Shown: positions 50,166-59,760 of the stretch, in pieces
How the letters are laid out: each line of letters opens with the position of its first letter
How positions within the stretch are numbered: position 1 is the first letter of the stretch
From: Eubacterium plexicaudatum ASF492
GTDB lineage: Bacteria > Bacillota > Clostridia > Lachnospirales > Lachnospiraceae
Direction: 5' to 3'
Assembly: GCF_000364225.2 (NCBI RefSeq)
Contig: NZ_AQFT02000001.1
Span: 124,001-188,000, forward strand
Length of the DNA: 64,000 nt
Position numbers and translations under genes: made by a program
The notes under the pieces: model-generated
Database searches by the model: none
The model's input: the letters and a program-made list of their open reading frames with translations, nothing else
What the model was told of the DNA's origin: nothing

Positions 50166-50396
50166 ATGAACATTTTAAATAACCGGAAAAAGGCGGCAGC
50201 AGCTCTTATGGCAGCATTGATGCTGACAGGAAGCTTTACGGTACCGGTAATGGCGCATGGCCATGGAAGCAGCCACCACAGTTCCGGAACTTACTGCACT
50301 TACCATGGTACGACACACAGAACAAAAACCAGCTGTTCAAAATATTGTACCGTACACAGAACCACACATAAAAATGGTACCAGACATCATCATTAG
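50166..50396 (+). CDS. Small secreted His/Cys-rich protein
   Basis: A 76-residue protein. Residues 1-30 are a signal peptide ending in PVMA. The mature part is about 45 residues with about 12 His, 4 Cys and many Thr, Ser and Tyr (GSSHHSSGTYCTYHG; a near-repeat at SKYCTVHRTTHKNG). The two CxxH units (CTYH, CTVH) suggest metal binding outside the cell. It has a strong GGAGGG site and its own terminator. It lies behind the sigma/DUF4179 pair and may be a target of that sigma factor. Confidence 0.7.
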   Translation: MNILNNRKKAAAALMAALMLTGSFTVPVMAHGHGSSHHSSGTYCTYHGTTHRTKTSCSKYCTVHRTTHKNGTRHHH

Positions 50397-50420
50397 TCCG
50401 GATACCATGAATACCTGTAA

Positions 50421-50464
50421 AAAATCCGGCGCTTGGTTTTTCAGAAAGCACCGGATTTTTGATT
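50421..50464 (+). terminator. Rho-independent terminator
   Basis: AAAATCCGG pairs with CCGGATTTT over a loop of about 21 bases that can pair further (GCTT with AAGC-like bases), then TTTTT. It ends the small secreted protein transcript. Confidence 0.85.
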
Positions 50465-50493
50465 ATTTATGACAACTTCTTAATTTTATAAAC

Positions 50494-50522
50494 TTTACAG
50501 AAATGCCGCAATCCGCTATAAT
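50494..50522 (+). promoter_or_regulatory. Sigma-A promoter of trpB
   Basis: TTTACA and a perfect TATAAT are exactly 17 bases apart, 44 bases before the trpB start. No leader peptide, T-box or attenuator fits in the short leader. Confidence 0.8.
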
Positions 50523-50566
50523 AAGGAATGATTCTGAAAAAGCGATGAGGAAAGAGAGAATGCAGG

Positions 50567-51940
50567 ATGGATAAACAAATACCTTATAAAATTTATTTGG
50601 AAGAGCAGGAAATGCCAAAGCAATGGTACAACGTACGTGCCGATATGAAGCAGAAACCGGCGCCGCTGCTGAATCCGGCTACGCTGCAGCCGATTACACA
50701 GGAAGAGCTTTCCGCTGTTTTCTGCAGTGAACTGGCAAAGCAGGAGCTGGACGATACGACTCCGTATTTTGACATACCGAAAGAAATACGGGACTTTTAC
50801 AAAATGTATCGGCCGTCTCCGCTGGTAAGGGCATACTGTCTGGAAGAAAAATTGGGTACGCCGGCACATATCTATTATAAGTTTGAAGGAAATAACACAT
50901 CCGGAAGCCATAAGCTGAATTCTGCGATTGCACAGGCATATTACGCAAAGCAGCAGGGGTTAAAAGGGGTTACGACCGAAACCGGCGCCGGCCAGTGGGG
51001 AACGGCGCTTTCCATGGCATGTGCGTATCTGGATCTGGACTGTCAGGTATATATGGTAAAATGCTCTTACGAGCAGAAACCGTTCCGGCGGGAAGTAATG
51101 CGTACCTATGGCGCAAAAGTTACACCTTCGCCGTCTATGGATACAAATGTGGGACGCAAGATTAACGAAGAATTTCCGGGAACGACGGGAAGCCTTGGCT
51201 GTGCCATATCGGAAGCCGTAGAGGCAGCAACCGGTCAGGAAGGCTATCGCTATGTGCTTGGTTCCGTATTGTCACAGGTATTGCTGCATCAGTCGATTAT
51301 CGGACTGGAGACAAAAGCGGCTTTGGATAAATATGGCATTACGGCGCATACAATTATCGGCTGCGCAGGCGGCGGTTCAAATCTGGGAGGTCTGATTTCT
51401 CCGTTTGCAGGAGAAGTGCTGCGCAAAGAGGCAGACTATCATATCATCGCAGTAGAACCGGCTTCATGTCCAAGTCTGACAAGAGGTACGTATGCATATG
51501 ATTTCTGTGATACCGGAAAAGTATGCCCGCTTGCAAAAATGTATACACTGGGAAGCGGATTTATTCCGTCTGCCAATCATGCAGGAGGACTTCGCTACCA
51601 TGGTATGAGCTCTACCGTATCCGAACTGTATGCACAGGGACTGCTGGAAGCAAGAAGTGTGGAACAGACAGAAGTATTTCAGGCGGCGGAGACATTTGCA
51701 AGAGTGGAAGGGATCCTTCCGGCGCCGGAGAGCAGTCATGCGATCAAAGTAGCTATTGATGAAGCAATGAAATGCAAAGAGTCCGGGGAAGAAAAAAATA
51801 TTGTATTCGGACTGACCGGAACCGGTTATTTTGACATGTATGCATACCAGAAATTCAATGACGGCCAGATGGTAGACTATATACCAACGGATGAGGAACT
51901 TGCGCAGGCAATGGCAAAACTTCCAAAAGTGGAAAAATAA
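50567..51940 (+). CDS. trpB: Tryptophan synthase beta chain, TrpB2 type
   Basis: A 457-residue PLP enzyme that joins indole and serine. The PLP Lys is in EGNNTSGSHKLNSAIAQAYY, then TTETGAGQWGTALSMACAYL and the phosphate loop IIGCAGGGSNLGGL. The long N-terminal extension and the form GSHKLNSA mark the TrpB2 group, which often lacks a TrpA partner and may salvage indole. It stands alone between its own promoter and terminator, with no trpA or other trp gene. Confidence 0.93.
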   Translation: MDKQIPYKIYLEEQEMPKQWYNVRADMKQKPAPLLNPATLQPITQEELSAVFCSELAKQELDDTTPYFDIPKEIRDFYKMYRPSPLVRAYCLEEKLGTPAHIYYKFEGNNTSGSHKLNSAIAQAYYAKQQGLKGVTTETGAGQWGTALSMACAYLDLDCQVYMVKCSYEQKPFRREVMRTYGAKVTPSPSMDTNVGRKINEEFPGTTGSLGCAISEAVEAATGQEGYRYVLGSVLSQVLLHQSIIGLETKAALDKYGITAHTIIGCAGGGSNLGGLISPFAGEVLRKEADYHIIAVEPASCPSLTRGTYAYDFCDTGKVCPLAKMYTLGSGFIPSANHAGGLRYHGMSSTVSELYAQGLLEARSVEQTEVFQAAETFARVEGILPAPESSHAIKVAIDEAMKCKESGEEKNIVFGLTGTGYFDMYAYQKFNDGQMVDYIPTDEELAQAMAKLPKVEK

Positions 51941-51992
51941 ATAGCACCAGGCATATATGGAAATTTGTTAAAAACAGGTGAATAACAAGAAG

Positions 51993-52034
51993 AACCCTGC
52001 AAGCAGTGTGAAAATGCTGTTTGCAGGGGTTTTA
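51993..52034 (+). terminator. Rho-independent terminator after trpB
   Basis: AACCCTGCAA pairs with TTGCAGGGGTT, extended by CAG/CTG inside, with GTTTT after. The stem is strong. Confidence 0.88.
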
Positions 52035-52043
52035 GTCAAGCAA

Positions 52044-52074
52044 TTGTAACCAGTCATTTGTCCCATCATATAAT
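52044..52074 (+). promoter_or_regulatory. Possible promoter of the NitT/TauT-like ABC genes
   Basis: TTGTAA and TATAAT are 19 bases apart, just after the trpB terminator and 65 bases before the ATPase gene. The spacing is a little long. Confidence 0.45.
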
Positions 52075-52139
52075 ATGGTATAACGGTTTCGACGGAAACG
52101 AAAACACAGCCGTATACATAATATGAGGGAGGAAACGGT

Positions 52140-52937
52140 ATGAGTCACCTGCTTGAATTTCAGCATGTATCCTATTCTTATCATTCTGTCAGCGGAGAAA
52201 CGACTGCTTTATCTGATATTAGTTTTACACTTGATGCCGGAGAATTTCTTGCAATTGTCGGGCCGAGCGGATGTGGAAAATCCACGCTGTTGAATATGAT
52301 CTGCCATCTGACCGAACCGGAACAGGGAGATATTTTGGTTCAGGGAGAACCGCTGTCCAAAGATGCGGTCTGTTCGATTGGGTATATGCTGCAGAAAGAT
52401 CATCTGTTTGACTGGCGCAGCATAGAAAAGAATATTTATCTTGGTCCGGAAATTCAAAAAAAACTGACACCACAGACAAAACAGTATGCGGCACATTTAC
52501 TGCAAAAATATGGCTTGTATGATTTCAGGAAAAAAAGGCCGTCCGAACTGTCCGGCGGCATGCGTCAGCGCGCGGCGCTGATCCGGACACTTGTATTAAA
52601 ACCGATGCTTTTGCTGTTAGATGAACCTTTTTCCGCTTTGGATTATCAGACAAGGCTGAATACGGCAAACGATATTGGATCCATTATACGGGAAGAGCAA
52701 AAAAGCGCCGTTATGGTAACACATGATCTGTCGGAAGCAGTCAGTCTGGCAGACCGCATATTAGTACTCAGCCCGCGTCCTGGTAAATTAAAACGCATTT
52801 TAACAATATCGTTTCCGAAAGAAATGTCGGCGTTGCAGAGGCGGGGCACAAACGCATTTAAAGATTATTTCAACATGCTTTGGAAGGAGATGAATGAAGA
52901 TGAAGAAAGCACTTACAGCGCAGGAACTGTATCTTGA
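52140..52937 (+). CDS. ABC transporter ATPase, nitrate/sulfonate/taurine type
   Basis: A 265-residue ATPase with VGPSGCGKSTLLNMICHL (Walker A), the Q-loop near MLQKDHLFDW, ELSGGMRQRAALIRTLVL (signature), MLLLLDEPFSALDYQ (Walker B) and VMVTHDLSEAVSLADRI (H-loop). MLQ.DHLFDWRSI is characteristic of SsuB/TauB/NrtD-like importers. It overlaps the permease gene by about 44 bases. The substrate is not defined by sequence; no binding-protein gene is adjacent. Confidence 0.9.
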   Translation: MSHLLEFQHVSYSYHSVSGETTALSDISFTLDAGEFLAIVGPSGCGKSTLLNMICHLTEPEQGDILVQGEPLSKDAVCSIGYMLQKDHLFDWRSIEKNIYLGPEIQKKLTPQTKQYAAHLLQKYGLYDFRKKRPSELSGGMRQRAALIRTLVLKPMLLLLDEPFSALDYQTRLNTANDIGSIIREEQKSAVMVTHDLSEAVSLADRILVLSPRPGKLKRILTISFPKEMSALQRRGTNAFKDYFNMLWKEMNEDEESTYSAGTVS

Positions 52938-53700
52938 TTCCGTCAGGCGCACAAACAGGAATGTCAGATTCTGGCGCATTGGTTTATGTGTTATATTCAT
53001 CGCCGCATGGGAGCTTTGCGCCCGCTATGAACGAATTAATTCCTTTATTTTCAGCAGTCCTTCCAAACTTGTAAGCTGTTTTGGAAAACTTCTTATGGAA
53101 GAAGGGCTGCTTGGACATATTGGCATTACTTTATTTGAAACACTTGTCAGTTTTGTGCTTGTAATTGTGGTCAGCCTGATTTTTGCGATATTGCTCTGGA
53201 AGAGCCGGACAATATCTCAAATAGTGGAACCATACATGGTAATGCTGAACAGCCTGCCGAAATCGGCATTGGCTCCGCTGCTGATCGTATGGTTGGGTGC
53301 AAATTATAAGACGATTATTTTAACCGGAATGTCTGTTGCGGTGTTTGGTTCAATAATGAATGTTTACACAGGATTTACGGAAGTCGATGCGGAAAAGATC
53401 AAATTGATTTACACGCTGACAGGAACGGAGAAAGACGCGTTGTATAAAGTCATTTTACCGGCAAATATCCCGAATTTGTTCAGCATTATGAAGGTGAATA
53501 TCGGACTGTGCCTCGTAGGGGTGATTATCGGAGAATTTATTGCAGCCAGACGCGGTCTTGGATACTTGATTATATATGGCAGCCAGGTATTTAAAATGGA
53601 CTGGGTAATTTTATCCATCCTGATTCTCTGCGTAATTGCAATGGTGCTGTATCTGCTGCTTGATTTGTCTGAAAAATTCTATCGAAAAAGAACGTTATAG
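52894..53700 (+). CDS. ABC transporter permease, nitrate/sulfonate/taurine type
   Basis: A 268-residue protein with six membrane helices. It has the SsuC/TauC-like FSSPSKLVSCFGKLLMEEGL near residue 50, LNSLPKSALAPLLIVWLGAN and a loop GLCLVGVIIGEFIAARRGLG. ATG 52900 is an alternative start. It forms a unit with the preceding ATPase. A terminator follows closely, so the transporter unit has only these two genes. Confidence 0.9.
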   Translation: MKMKKALTAQELYLDSVRRTNRNVRFWRIGLCVIFIAAWELCARYERINSFIFSSPSKLVSCFGKLLMEEGLLGHIGITLFETLVSFVLVIVVSLIFAILLWKSRTISQIVEPYMVMLNSLPKSALAPLLIVWLGANYKTIILTGMSVAVFGSIMNVYTGFTEVDAEKIKLIYTLTGTEKDALYKVILPANIPNLFSIMKVNIGLCLVGVIIGEFIAARRGLGYLIIYGSQVFKMDWVILSILILCVIAMVLYLLLDLSEKFYRKRTL

Positions 53701-53705
53701 CGCTT

Positions 53706-53752
53706 ATCCCTTCCTCTTGTCCGCATGCTGACAGGCAGGAAGGGTATTTTTT
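53706..53752 (+). terminator. Rho-independent terminator after the ABC pair
   Basis: CCCTTCCT pairs with AGGAAGGG, with further pairing of TTGTC/GACAG inside, followed by TATTTTTT. Confidence 0.85.
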
Positions 53753-53775
53753 ATAAATTTATCTGTCCGTATCTG

Positions 53776-53804
53776 TTGTAAATCCGAATGAAAAGTGGTA
53801 GAAT
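53776..53804 (+). promoter_or_regulatory. Sigma-A promoter of the Ig-like surface protein
   Basis: TTGTAA and TAGAAT are exactly 17 bases apart, 46 bases before the ATG. Confidence 0.7.
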
Positions 53805-53850
53805 ATAACAATCTTAGAATTTCAGGCAAATGTAAAGAAGGAGGGCAATC

Positions 53851-56393
53851 ATGTCTCAAAAGATTTTGAAAGAACTGGCGTTACTTTTAGCCGTTGTGAT
53901 GATTCTCACAGGGATGCCAATGTATGTACAGGCTGCGGCGGATCCTGCGTTTCAGACAACTTACTCGACCTTTTATGAAAACCGTGCCAATCAGGGCATT
54001 TATGATATTCAGGTCAAAAATGTGCAGAAAGGCTACATATTAAAATGGCATATTACAGGAAAAGGTAAAAAGTGGGCGTCATTTGATACGAAGAAGGTGA
54101 TTGCAAAAGGGACCACAGCGACAAATAAGCTGACGATTGACAGCAACGGAGAGTCGGCTTATGCGGCAGGCGAGCGTATTCGGATTACGGTCAATGTGTA
54201 TACGGCAAAGTGGAAGCTTGTCAGTAAGCTGACATTTGCAGGAAAGCTTCAGAGCAAGGCGAAGGCGATTAATATTGATACAACGGGCGTTGGTGATCTG
54301 AAACAGTTAAAATCCGGTCAGACGTATAAGCTGCGTGCGGTTTTGACGCCGTTGAACTCGACAAGCAAAGTATACTGGCAGGTAAAAGATTCCAAAGGCA
54401 CCGACTGTTCCGCACAGATTACGGAGGAAGGCGCATGGACACCGACACAGTCAGGGGAATATACGATCACCGCGACCGCCAGAAATTCTGCAAAAGGCGA
54501 GGCGCTCTGTACAAAGCAGATTCAGGCAACGGTCGGATCGTTTATTGAAAATATCGAGCAGACGGCATCCAATAAATTTAAAGTTACGTTTGGAACCGCT
54601 CCGGCAGTGACATTGAAAGAAGCGGATTTTTCCATTAAGTCCGGAGAAACAACGGTTGTTGTAAAAAAGTAAGCGCTACGGAAGATGGAAAAACGGTAGA
54701 GGTTACAACGGCGACGAGCTTTATGGACGGTAAAGTTTACAATGTAACATGTGCGGGATATGAGAAAGAATTTACGGCAAGTGCGGGCAAGCCGGCGAAG
54801 CTGACGATTACAACGACATCCGCGCAGGCAGGAAAATATACGACGATTGAATATGCGTTTCACGACGCAAAAAACATTGACGTGACCGAAACGGTAAAAA
54901 GCGGAACGTTCCGTTATTCTGCGAATGTGACAAACGGATTGCTTGACCAGCAGACGAACAAGCTGTTTATGACGACGATTGGAAGCATTGCAAATGTGAC
55001 GCTGGAATATACGGCGGTTGACGGTACACGTCTGACAGATACAAAAACCATTGTCTGTGTGGAGCAGAAGGCGGAAGAAGCTGCAGATTCCAAATTTACA
55101 CTGACAAAGAGCGTACAGACACCGACGTTCCAGGATGCCGAAGTGCGTGAAGTTGCGATTGGTGATACAATGTATGCGCATTTTGCGGCATTTAATAAAA
55201 ACGGAACGGCGATTGCTTATGACAGCCTGACTTATTCATCTTCGGATCCGGACAGCCTGATTGTCAGCGCGGAAGGAAAACTGACACCGATTAAGGCAGG
55301 AAATGTCACGATTGTAGTGACCGCGGTACAGGGTTCCATACCGGTAACTTATTCTTATGATGTAACGGTGAAGGCAGGACGTTATCTGGCTACGATTCAG
55401 ATGAAAGAGACGGCCATTGCCATGTCCAATGCGGATGTTGCGGAATATCAGAAGATTATTCCGGTAACGGCTATGGATCAGTATGGAGAACAGCTGGCAC
55501 TGACAAATGCGACAGGAACGGTAACCGAATCTTACGGACGTACGATTGCACGTTATGAGCCGTCGTTGAACAGTATTGTAGTGACAACGCAGAGAGCGGC
55601 TGCGGGAATATACAACTGCATTTTATCACTTACTTCAAATGGAGTGACATTAAAGCAGAATTTTACGGTCATTGTGTCGGCAGTTCCGACAAACGGTGTG
55701 CTCACGTATCAGGTTGAAGTCAGCCATCCGGTACTGGATCTGGCAATTAATGAAAATACGGATATGTCAAATGTACCGAAGATTACCGTACGTCTGGCAG
55801 AATATTGCGGAGGTGTATTTAAGCAGTATGTTCTTTTCGAGTCGGCACAGATTCAAAAAGGCAATGCCAAATATGCAGCCGATATGAGAATGGTCATTAC
55901 ATCGGAAAGCGCCATTACATCCAACAGCAAGACGTTGGAACTGAATCCGATCTATATCGGACCGGTTGGAGACAACGGAGGAATTTTCTGCAGAAAAGCT
56001 GAAAAAGGTGTTTATGCAGTTACACTGAAATACAAGCAGCAGGTTTCTTATATGGGAACATGGAAAAATGAGGATAAGACAGTTACAGCAAATATTGAAC
56101 TTACGGATACGCAGGGGATACCGGATTACAGCATCCGCAGTCTGACGACAAGTACATCGGTACAGACCGCATATCAGATGGCACTGGATTGTATCCAGCT
56201 GGCAAAGGATGATCAGATTATAGACTGTACCGTAACAGGTTCTAATAAGCTTGGTTCTTCGGTTCTGGTTAACAGCGGAGAACAGATTAATATCAGCACG
56301 ATTACCATTCGTTCCATTGCAACGATTAAAAATCAGCAGAAAGTATATGTAGACTATATGATTCCGGTTGGCAGGACTTTTACAAACAGATAG
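53851..56393 (+). CDS. Large secreted protein with Ig-like repeats (frame broken at 54663-54668)
   Basis: About 847 residues once one A is added to the run 54663-54668, which joins TTVVVKK to VSATEDGKTVEVTT. Residues 1-29 are a signal peptide ending in YVQAAA. The rest is beta-rich and modular: several blocks of about 90 residues, one (around SSSDPDSLIVSAEGKLTPIK) of bacterial Ig-like Big2 type. There is no LPxTG motif or C-terminal membrane helix, so it is secreted or held non-covalently. It has its own promoter and terminator. Binding partner unknown. Confidence 0.8.
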
Positions 56394-56401
56394 ACGAATA
56401 C

Positions 56402-56440
56402 AAAAAACAGGCGTTCTGATTTGGACGTCCGTTTTTTGTT
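56402..56440 (+). terminator. Rho-independent terminator
   Basis: AAAAAAC and GGCGT pair with ACGTCC and GTTTTTT around a nine-base loop with a bulge. The T tract continues to 56440. Confidence 0.8.
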
Positions 56441-56491
56441 TTAAAGATGAATAAGATTCATCTTTAAAGTGAATAATTCTCACACTTTCAC

Positions 56492-56520
56492 TTTACAAAA
56501 GAAGGGCATGTGGGTATAAT
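56492..56520 (+). promoter_or_regulatory. Sigma-A promoter of the por operon
   Basis: TTTACA and perfect TATAAT lie exactly 17 bases apart, 72 bases before the first por gene. Confidence 0.8.
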
Positions 56521-56592
56521 AGCAAAGGACAGTTATTTGAAAAGGCTGATAGTAATACATAGAAAGCAGTAAGAAAAAGGAGATTGGGAAAA

Positions 56593-57198
56593 ATGAACAA
56601 TGGACTTGAGATCAGATGGCATGGAAGAGGCGGCCAGGGAGCCAAAACAGCAGCGCTGCTGCTGGCTGACGCAGCATTTCAGACCGGACAGTATGTGCAG
56701 GGATTTCCGGAGTATGGTCCGGAGCGTATGGGTGCACCGATAACCGCTTATAACAGAATCGGCCGGGAACCGATACGTGTGCATTCCAATATTTATACGC
56801 CTGATCTTGTTCTTGTTGTAGATGAGACGCTGCTGCATTCGGTAGATGTAACGGCAGGTCTGAAAGAAGAAGGCGCTGTTATTATCAATACGCCGAAGAC
56901 AAGAGAAGAACTTCTGCCGCTGCTGCATGGATATCGTGGCAGCGTCTATACGGTAGATGCAAGAAAGATTTCGGAAGAAACACTTGGAAAGAATTTTCCG
57001 AATTCGCCAATGCTTGCGGCGGCTGTTGCTGTCAGCGGCGTTATGGAGAAAGAAGCGTTTTTAAAAGAGATGCGGTCACTGTACGGGCATAAATTTGCCA
57101 AAAAACCGGAAGTGATCGAAGGCAATATGCAGGCGTTGTACCGCACATTTGACGAACTGGGAGAGATCTTAAAACGGAACATAAGAAAAAGTGCGTAA
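56593..57198 (+). CDS. porG: Pyruvate:ferredoxin oxidoreductase gamma subunit
   Basis: A 201-residue subunit with IRWHGRGGQGAKTAALLLAD at the start and FPEYGPERMGAPITAYNRI, both typical. The complex oxidises pyruvate to acetyl-CoA and reduces ferredoxin. I use ATG 56593 after AAGGAG. The gene order gamma, delta, alpha, beta is that of four-subunit enzymes. In many Firmicutes a single large PFOR is used, so this could be a second enzyme or act on another 2-oxoacid. Confidence 0.92.
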   Translation: MNNGLEIRWHGRGGQGAKTAALLLADAAFQTGQYVQGFPEYGPERMGAPITAYNRIGREPIRVHSNIYTPDLVLVVDETLLHSVDVTAGLKEEGAVIINTPKTREELLPLLHGYRGSVYTVDARKISEETLGKNFPNSPMLAAAVAVSGVMEKEAFLKEMRSLYGHKFAKKPEVIEGNMQALYRTFDELGEILKRNIRKSA

Positions 57199-57249
57199 CA
57201 CGGATATGAAAGTAGAATACATAAATAATTAAATTGAGGATAAATATTT

Positions 57250-57552
57250 ATGAGAACAGATGTACATAAAATAAATGAGCAGACAAGGCATCAGGACTTA
57301 ACGGAAGGACTGATGATGTTTGCTCCGGGAACTTCGAAATATTTTCATACGGGCGAGTGGCGGACAAGCACACCTGTATTTCATGCGGATCTGTGTAAAC
57401 AGTGTATGCTTTGTGTACCGGTCTGTCCGGATTCCAGTATTCCGGTACAGGATGGCGTACGGAAAGATTTTGACTATGATCACTGCAAAGGCTGCGGGAT
57501 TTGTGCCAATGTCTGTCCGTTTGAGGCAATTACGATGAAGGAGGGAAGATAA
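57250..57552 (+). CDS. porD: Pyruvate:ferredoxin oxidoreductase delta subunit (2[4Fe-4S] ferredoxin)
   Basis: A 100-residue ferredoxin-like subunit with two cluster sites: CKQCMLCVPVCPDSSIPV and CKGCGICANVCPFEAI. It carries electrons from the thiamine-diphosphate site to external ferredoxin. It lies three bases before the alpha subunit gene. Confidence 0.93.
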   Translation: MRTDVHKINEQTRHQDLTEGLMMFAPGTSKYFHTGEWRTSTPVFHADLCKQCMLCVPVCPDSSIPVQDGVRKDFDYDHCKGCGICANVCPFEAITMKEGR

Positions 57553-57554
57553 CG

Positions 57555-58736
57555 ATGGCGATCAAAGACCGTATGTCAGGCAATGAGGCGGTATCGTATG
57601 CAATCCGCCAGATCAATCCGGATGTTATGCCCGCATTTCCGATTACTCCGTCTACGGAGATTCCGCAGCTGGTATCTGCGTATATTGCGAACGGCGAAAT
57701 GGATACGGAGTTTATTCCGGTAGAAAGCGAGCATTCTTCTATGAGTGCGGCCATTGGAGCGGAAGCTGCCGGGGCAAGAAGTCTTACTGCAACTTCTTCG
57801 GCAGGACTTGCGCTGATGTGGGAAGAACTGCTGCTGGCTGCGTCCAATCGAATGCCGGTTGTGCTTGCACTCGTAAACCGTACATTATCCGGACCGATCA
57901 ATATCAATTGCGATCATTCGGATGGAATGGGAGCACGGGATACGGGGTGGATTCAGATTTACGCGGAAAACAATCAGGAAGCTTATGATAACTTTATTCA
58001 GGCTTATCCGATTGCGGAGCATATGGACGTGCATTTGCCGGTTATGATCTGTCAGGATGGATTTATTACAAGCCATGCCGTAGAAAATATAGAACTGCTG
58101 GAAGACAAGACCGTAAAATCGTTTGTCGGTGAATATGAACCAAAAGAGTATTTGCTGAATCCGGGAAAACCGATCGCGGTCGGCCCGTATTCCGCATCAG
58201 GCTATGTGATGGAAGCAAAGAAAAATCAGGAAATTGCGATGGAAAATGCCAAAGACGTCATTTTGTCGGTGGCAAAGCGGTTTGGGAAAATATCGGGCAG
58301 AAGTTACGGATTGTTTGAAGAATATCGGACGGCAGACGCGGATTACATTATGGTGCTGATTGGCTCCGCGGCAGGAACAGCCAAACAGGCGGCGGACGAC
58401 CTGCGTGAAAAAGGGATCAAAGCCGGCATTTTGAAAGTCAGAGTCTTTCGTCCGTTTCCGGCGAAAGAACTGGCCGAAGCATTAAAAAACTGTAAGATGG
58501 CGGCTATCATGGATCGCTGTGAAAGTTATAACGGAAATGGCGGGCCGCTTGGCTGCGAAACAGATGCAGCGCTGTTTCGGCATAAAATTGCGATTGAAAC
58601 GGTAAATTATATTTATGGATTAGGCGGACGTGATTTTACGGTAGACGACGTATATGCCGTATTTCAGGAAATGGAAGATGCCGTATTGCATGGGAAAAAA
58701 GTAGAACAGTATCAGTATATAGGGTTACGTAAGTAG
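57555..58736 (+). CDS. porA: Pyruvate:ferredoxin oxidoreductase alpha subunit
   Basis: A 393-residue subunit with AFPITPSTEIPQLVSAYIA, FIPVESEHSSMSAAIGAEAA, SLTATSSAGLALMWEELLL and HSDGMGARDTGWIQIYAEN, all conserved in PorA. The Pro-Ile-Thr-Pro block contacts pyruvate and thiamine diphosphate. GSAAGTAKQAADDLREKGIK is the start of domain II. The beta subunit gene follows after an AGGAGG site. Confidence 0.93.
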   Translation: MAIKDRMSGNEAVSYAIRQINPDVMPAFPITPSTEIPQLVSAYIANGEMDTEFIPVESEHSSMSAAIGAEAAGARSLTATSSAGLALMWEELLLAASNRMPVVLALVNRTLSGPININCDHSDGMGARDTGWIQIYAENNQEAYDNFIQAYPIAEHMDVHLPVMICQDGFITSHAVENIELLEDKTVKSFVGEYEPKEYLLNPGKPIAVGPYSASGYVMEAKKNQEIAMENAKDVILSVAKRFGKISGRSYGLFEEYRTADADYIMVLIGSAAGTAKQAADDLREKGIKAGILKVRVFRPFPAKELAEALKNCKMAAIMDRCESYNGNGGPLGCETDAALFRHKIAIETVNYIYGLGGRDFTVDDVYAVFQEMEDAVLHGKKVEQYQYIGLRK

Positions 58737-58745
58737 GAGGAAACA

Positions 58746-59752
58746 GTGGAGAATCGGACAGAATACAAAACGGACAGTCAGTCTGCGGCACAGGCTTGTG
58801 GTGCAGGAGGACAGGGCGGATATCGGCTCAAAGACTGGGTGAACCAGCCGGAGCGTCTGGCGCCGGGACATCGTATGTGTGCAGGCTGCGGAGCGACGAT
58901 CGGTGTACGCGCGGTACTGCGTGCGCTGCACCCGGGAGATCATGCGGTAATTGGAAATGCTACCGGATGCCTGGAAGTATCTTCTTATATGTACCCATAT
59001 ACGGCATGGGAAGACAGCTACATTCACAATGCGTTTGAGAATGCAGGAGCGACGCTGAGCGGGGTGGAGACCGCATATAAAGCGTTAAAAAAACGCGGCA
59101 GACTTCCAAAAGAAGAAACGTTTAAATTTATTACCTTTGGCGGCGACGGAGGTACGTATGATATCGGATTTCAGTCGTTGTCAGGTGCGATGGAACGCGG
59201 ACATGATATGGTCTATGTCTGCTATGACAATGGCGCTTATATGAATACCGGCATTCAGCGTTCGTCGGCTACGCCGATGTATGCGGATACGACAACGACG
59301 CCGGTTGGCAGTGAGTCGGACGGAAAAATGCAGAACCGTAAAGATCTTTCTGCAATCATTGCGGATCATGACGTGTCATATGTGGCGCAGACGACACTGA
59401 CGCAGGATTTTAAAGATCTGCATCTTAAGGCGGAAAAAGCGATTTATACGGAAGGGGCATGTTTTTAAACATTATGACACCATGTCCGAGAGGATGGCGT
59501 TATGATACGCCGGAAATTATGAAAATCTGCAAACTGGCGGTTGAGACATGCTATTGGCCGTTGTTTGAAGTAGATCATGGAACATGGCGGCTGTCGTATA
59601 AACCTAAAAACAAACTTCCGATTGAAGAGTTTTTAAAACCGCAGGGAAGATTCAGACATTTATTTAAAAAAGAAAACGAACATTTGATTGCACAGTTTCA
59701 GGCGGAGGTCGACAGACGCTGGGAAGAACTGCAGTATAAATGTGCTTATTAG
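58746..59752 (+). CDS. porB: Pyruvate:ferredoxin oxidoreductase beta subunit (frame broken near 59458)
   Basis: Starts with GTG 58746, ten bases after AGGAGG. MCAGCGATIGVRAVLRAL holds cluster Cys residues, and TFGGDGGTYDIGFQSLSGAM is the thiamine-diphosphate and Mg motif, with DNGAYMNTGIQRSSATP downstream. The visible frame ends at ACF; one base near 59458 gives EGAMFLNIMTPCPRGWRYDT and continues to 59752, about 335 residues. The LysR-type gene starts eight bases later. Confidence 0.92.
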
Positions 59753-59760
59753 GAACAAAA

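Noticed and set aside
50236-50472. Other-frame ORFs overlapping the His-rich peptide gene
   Set aside because: Only the frame from ATG 50166 has a ribosome binding site and a signal peptide.
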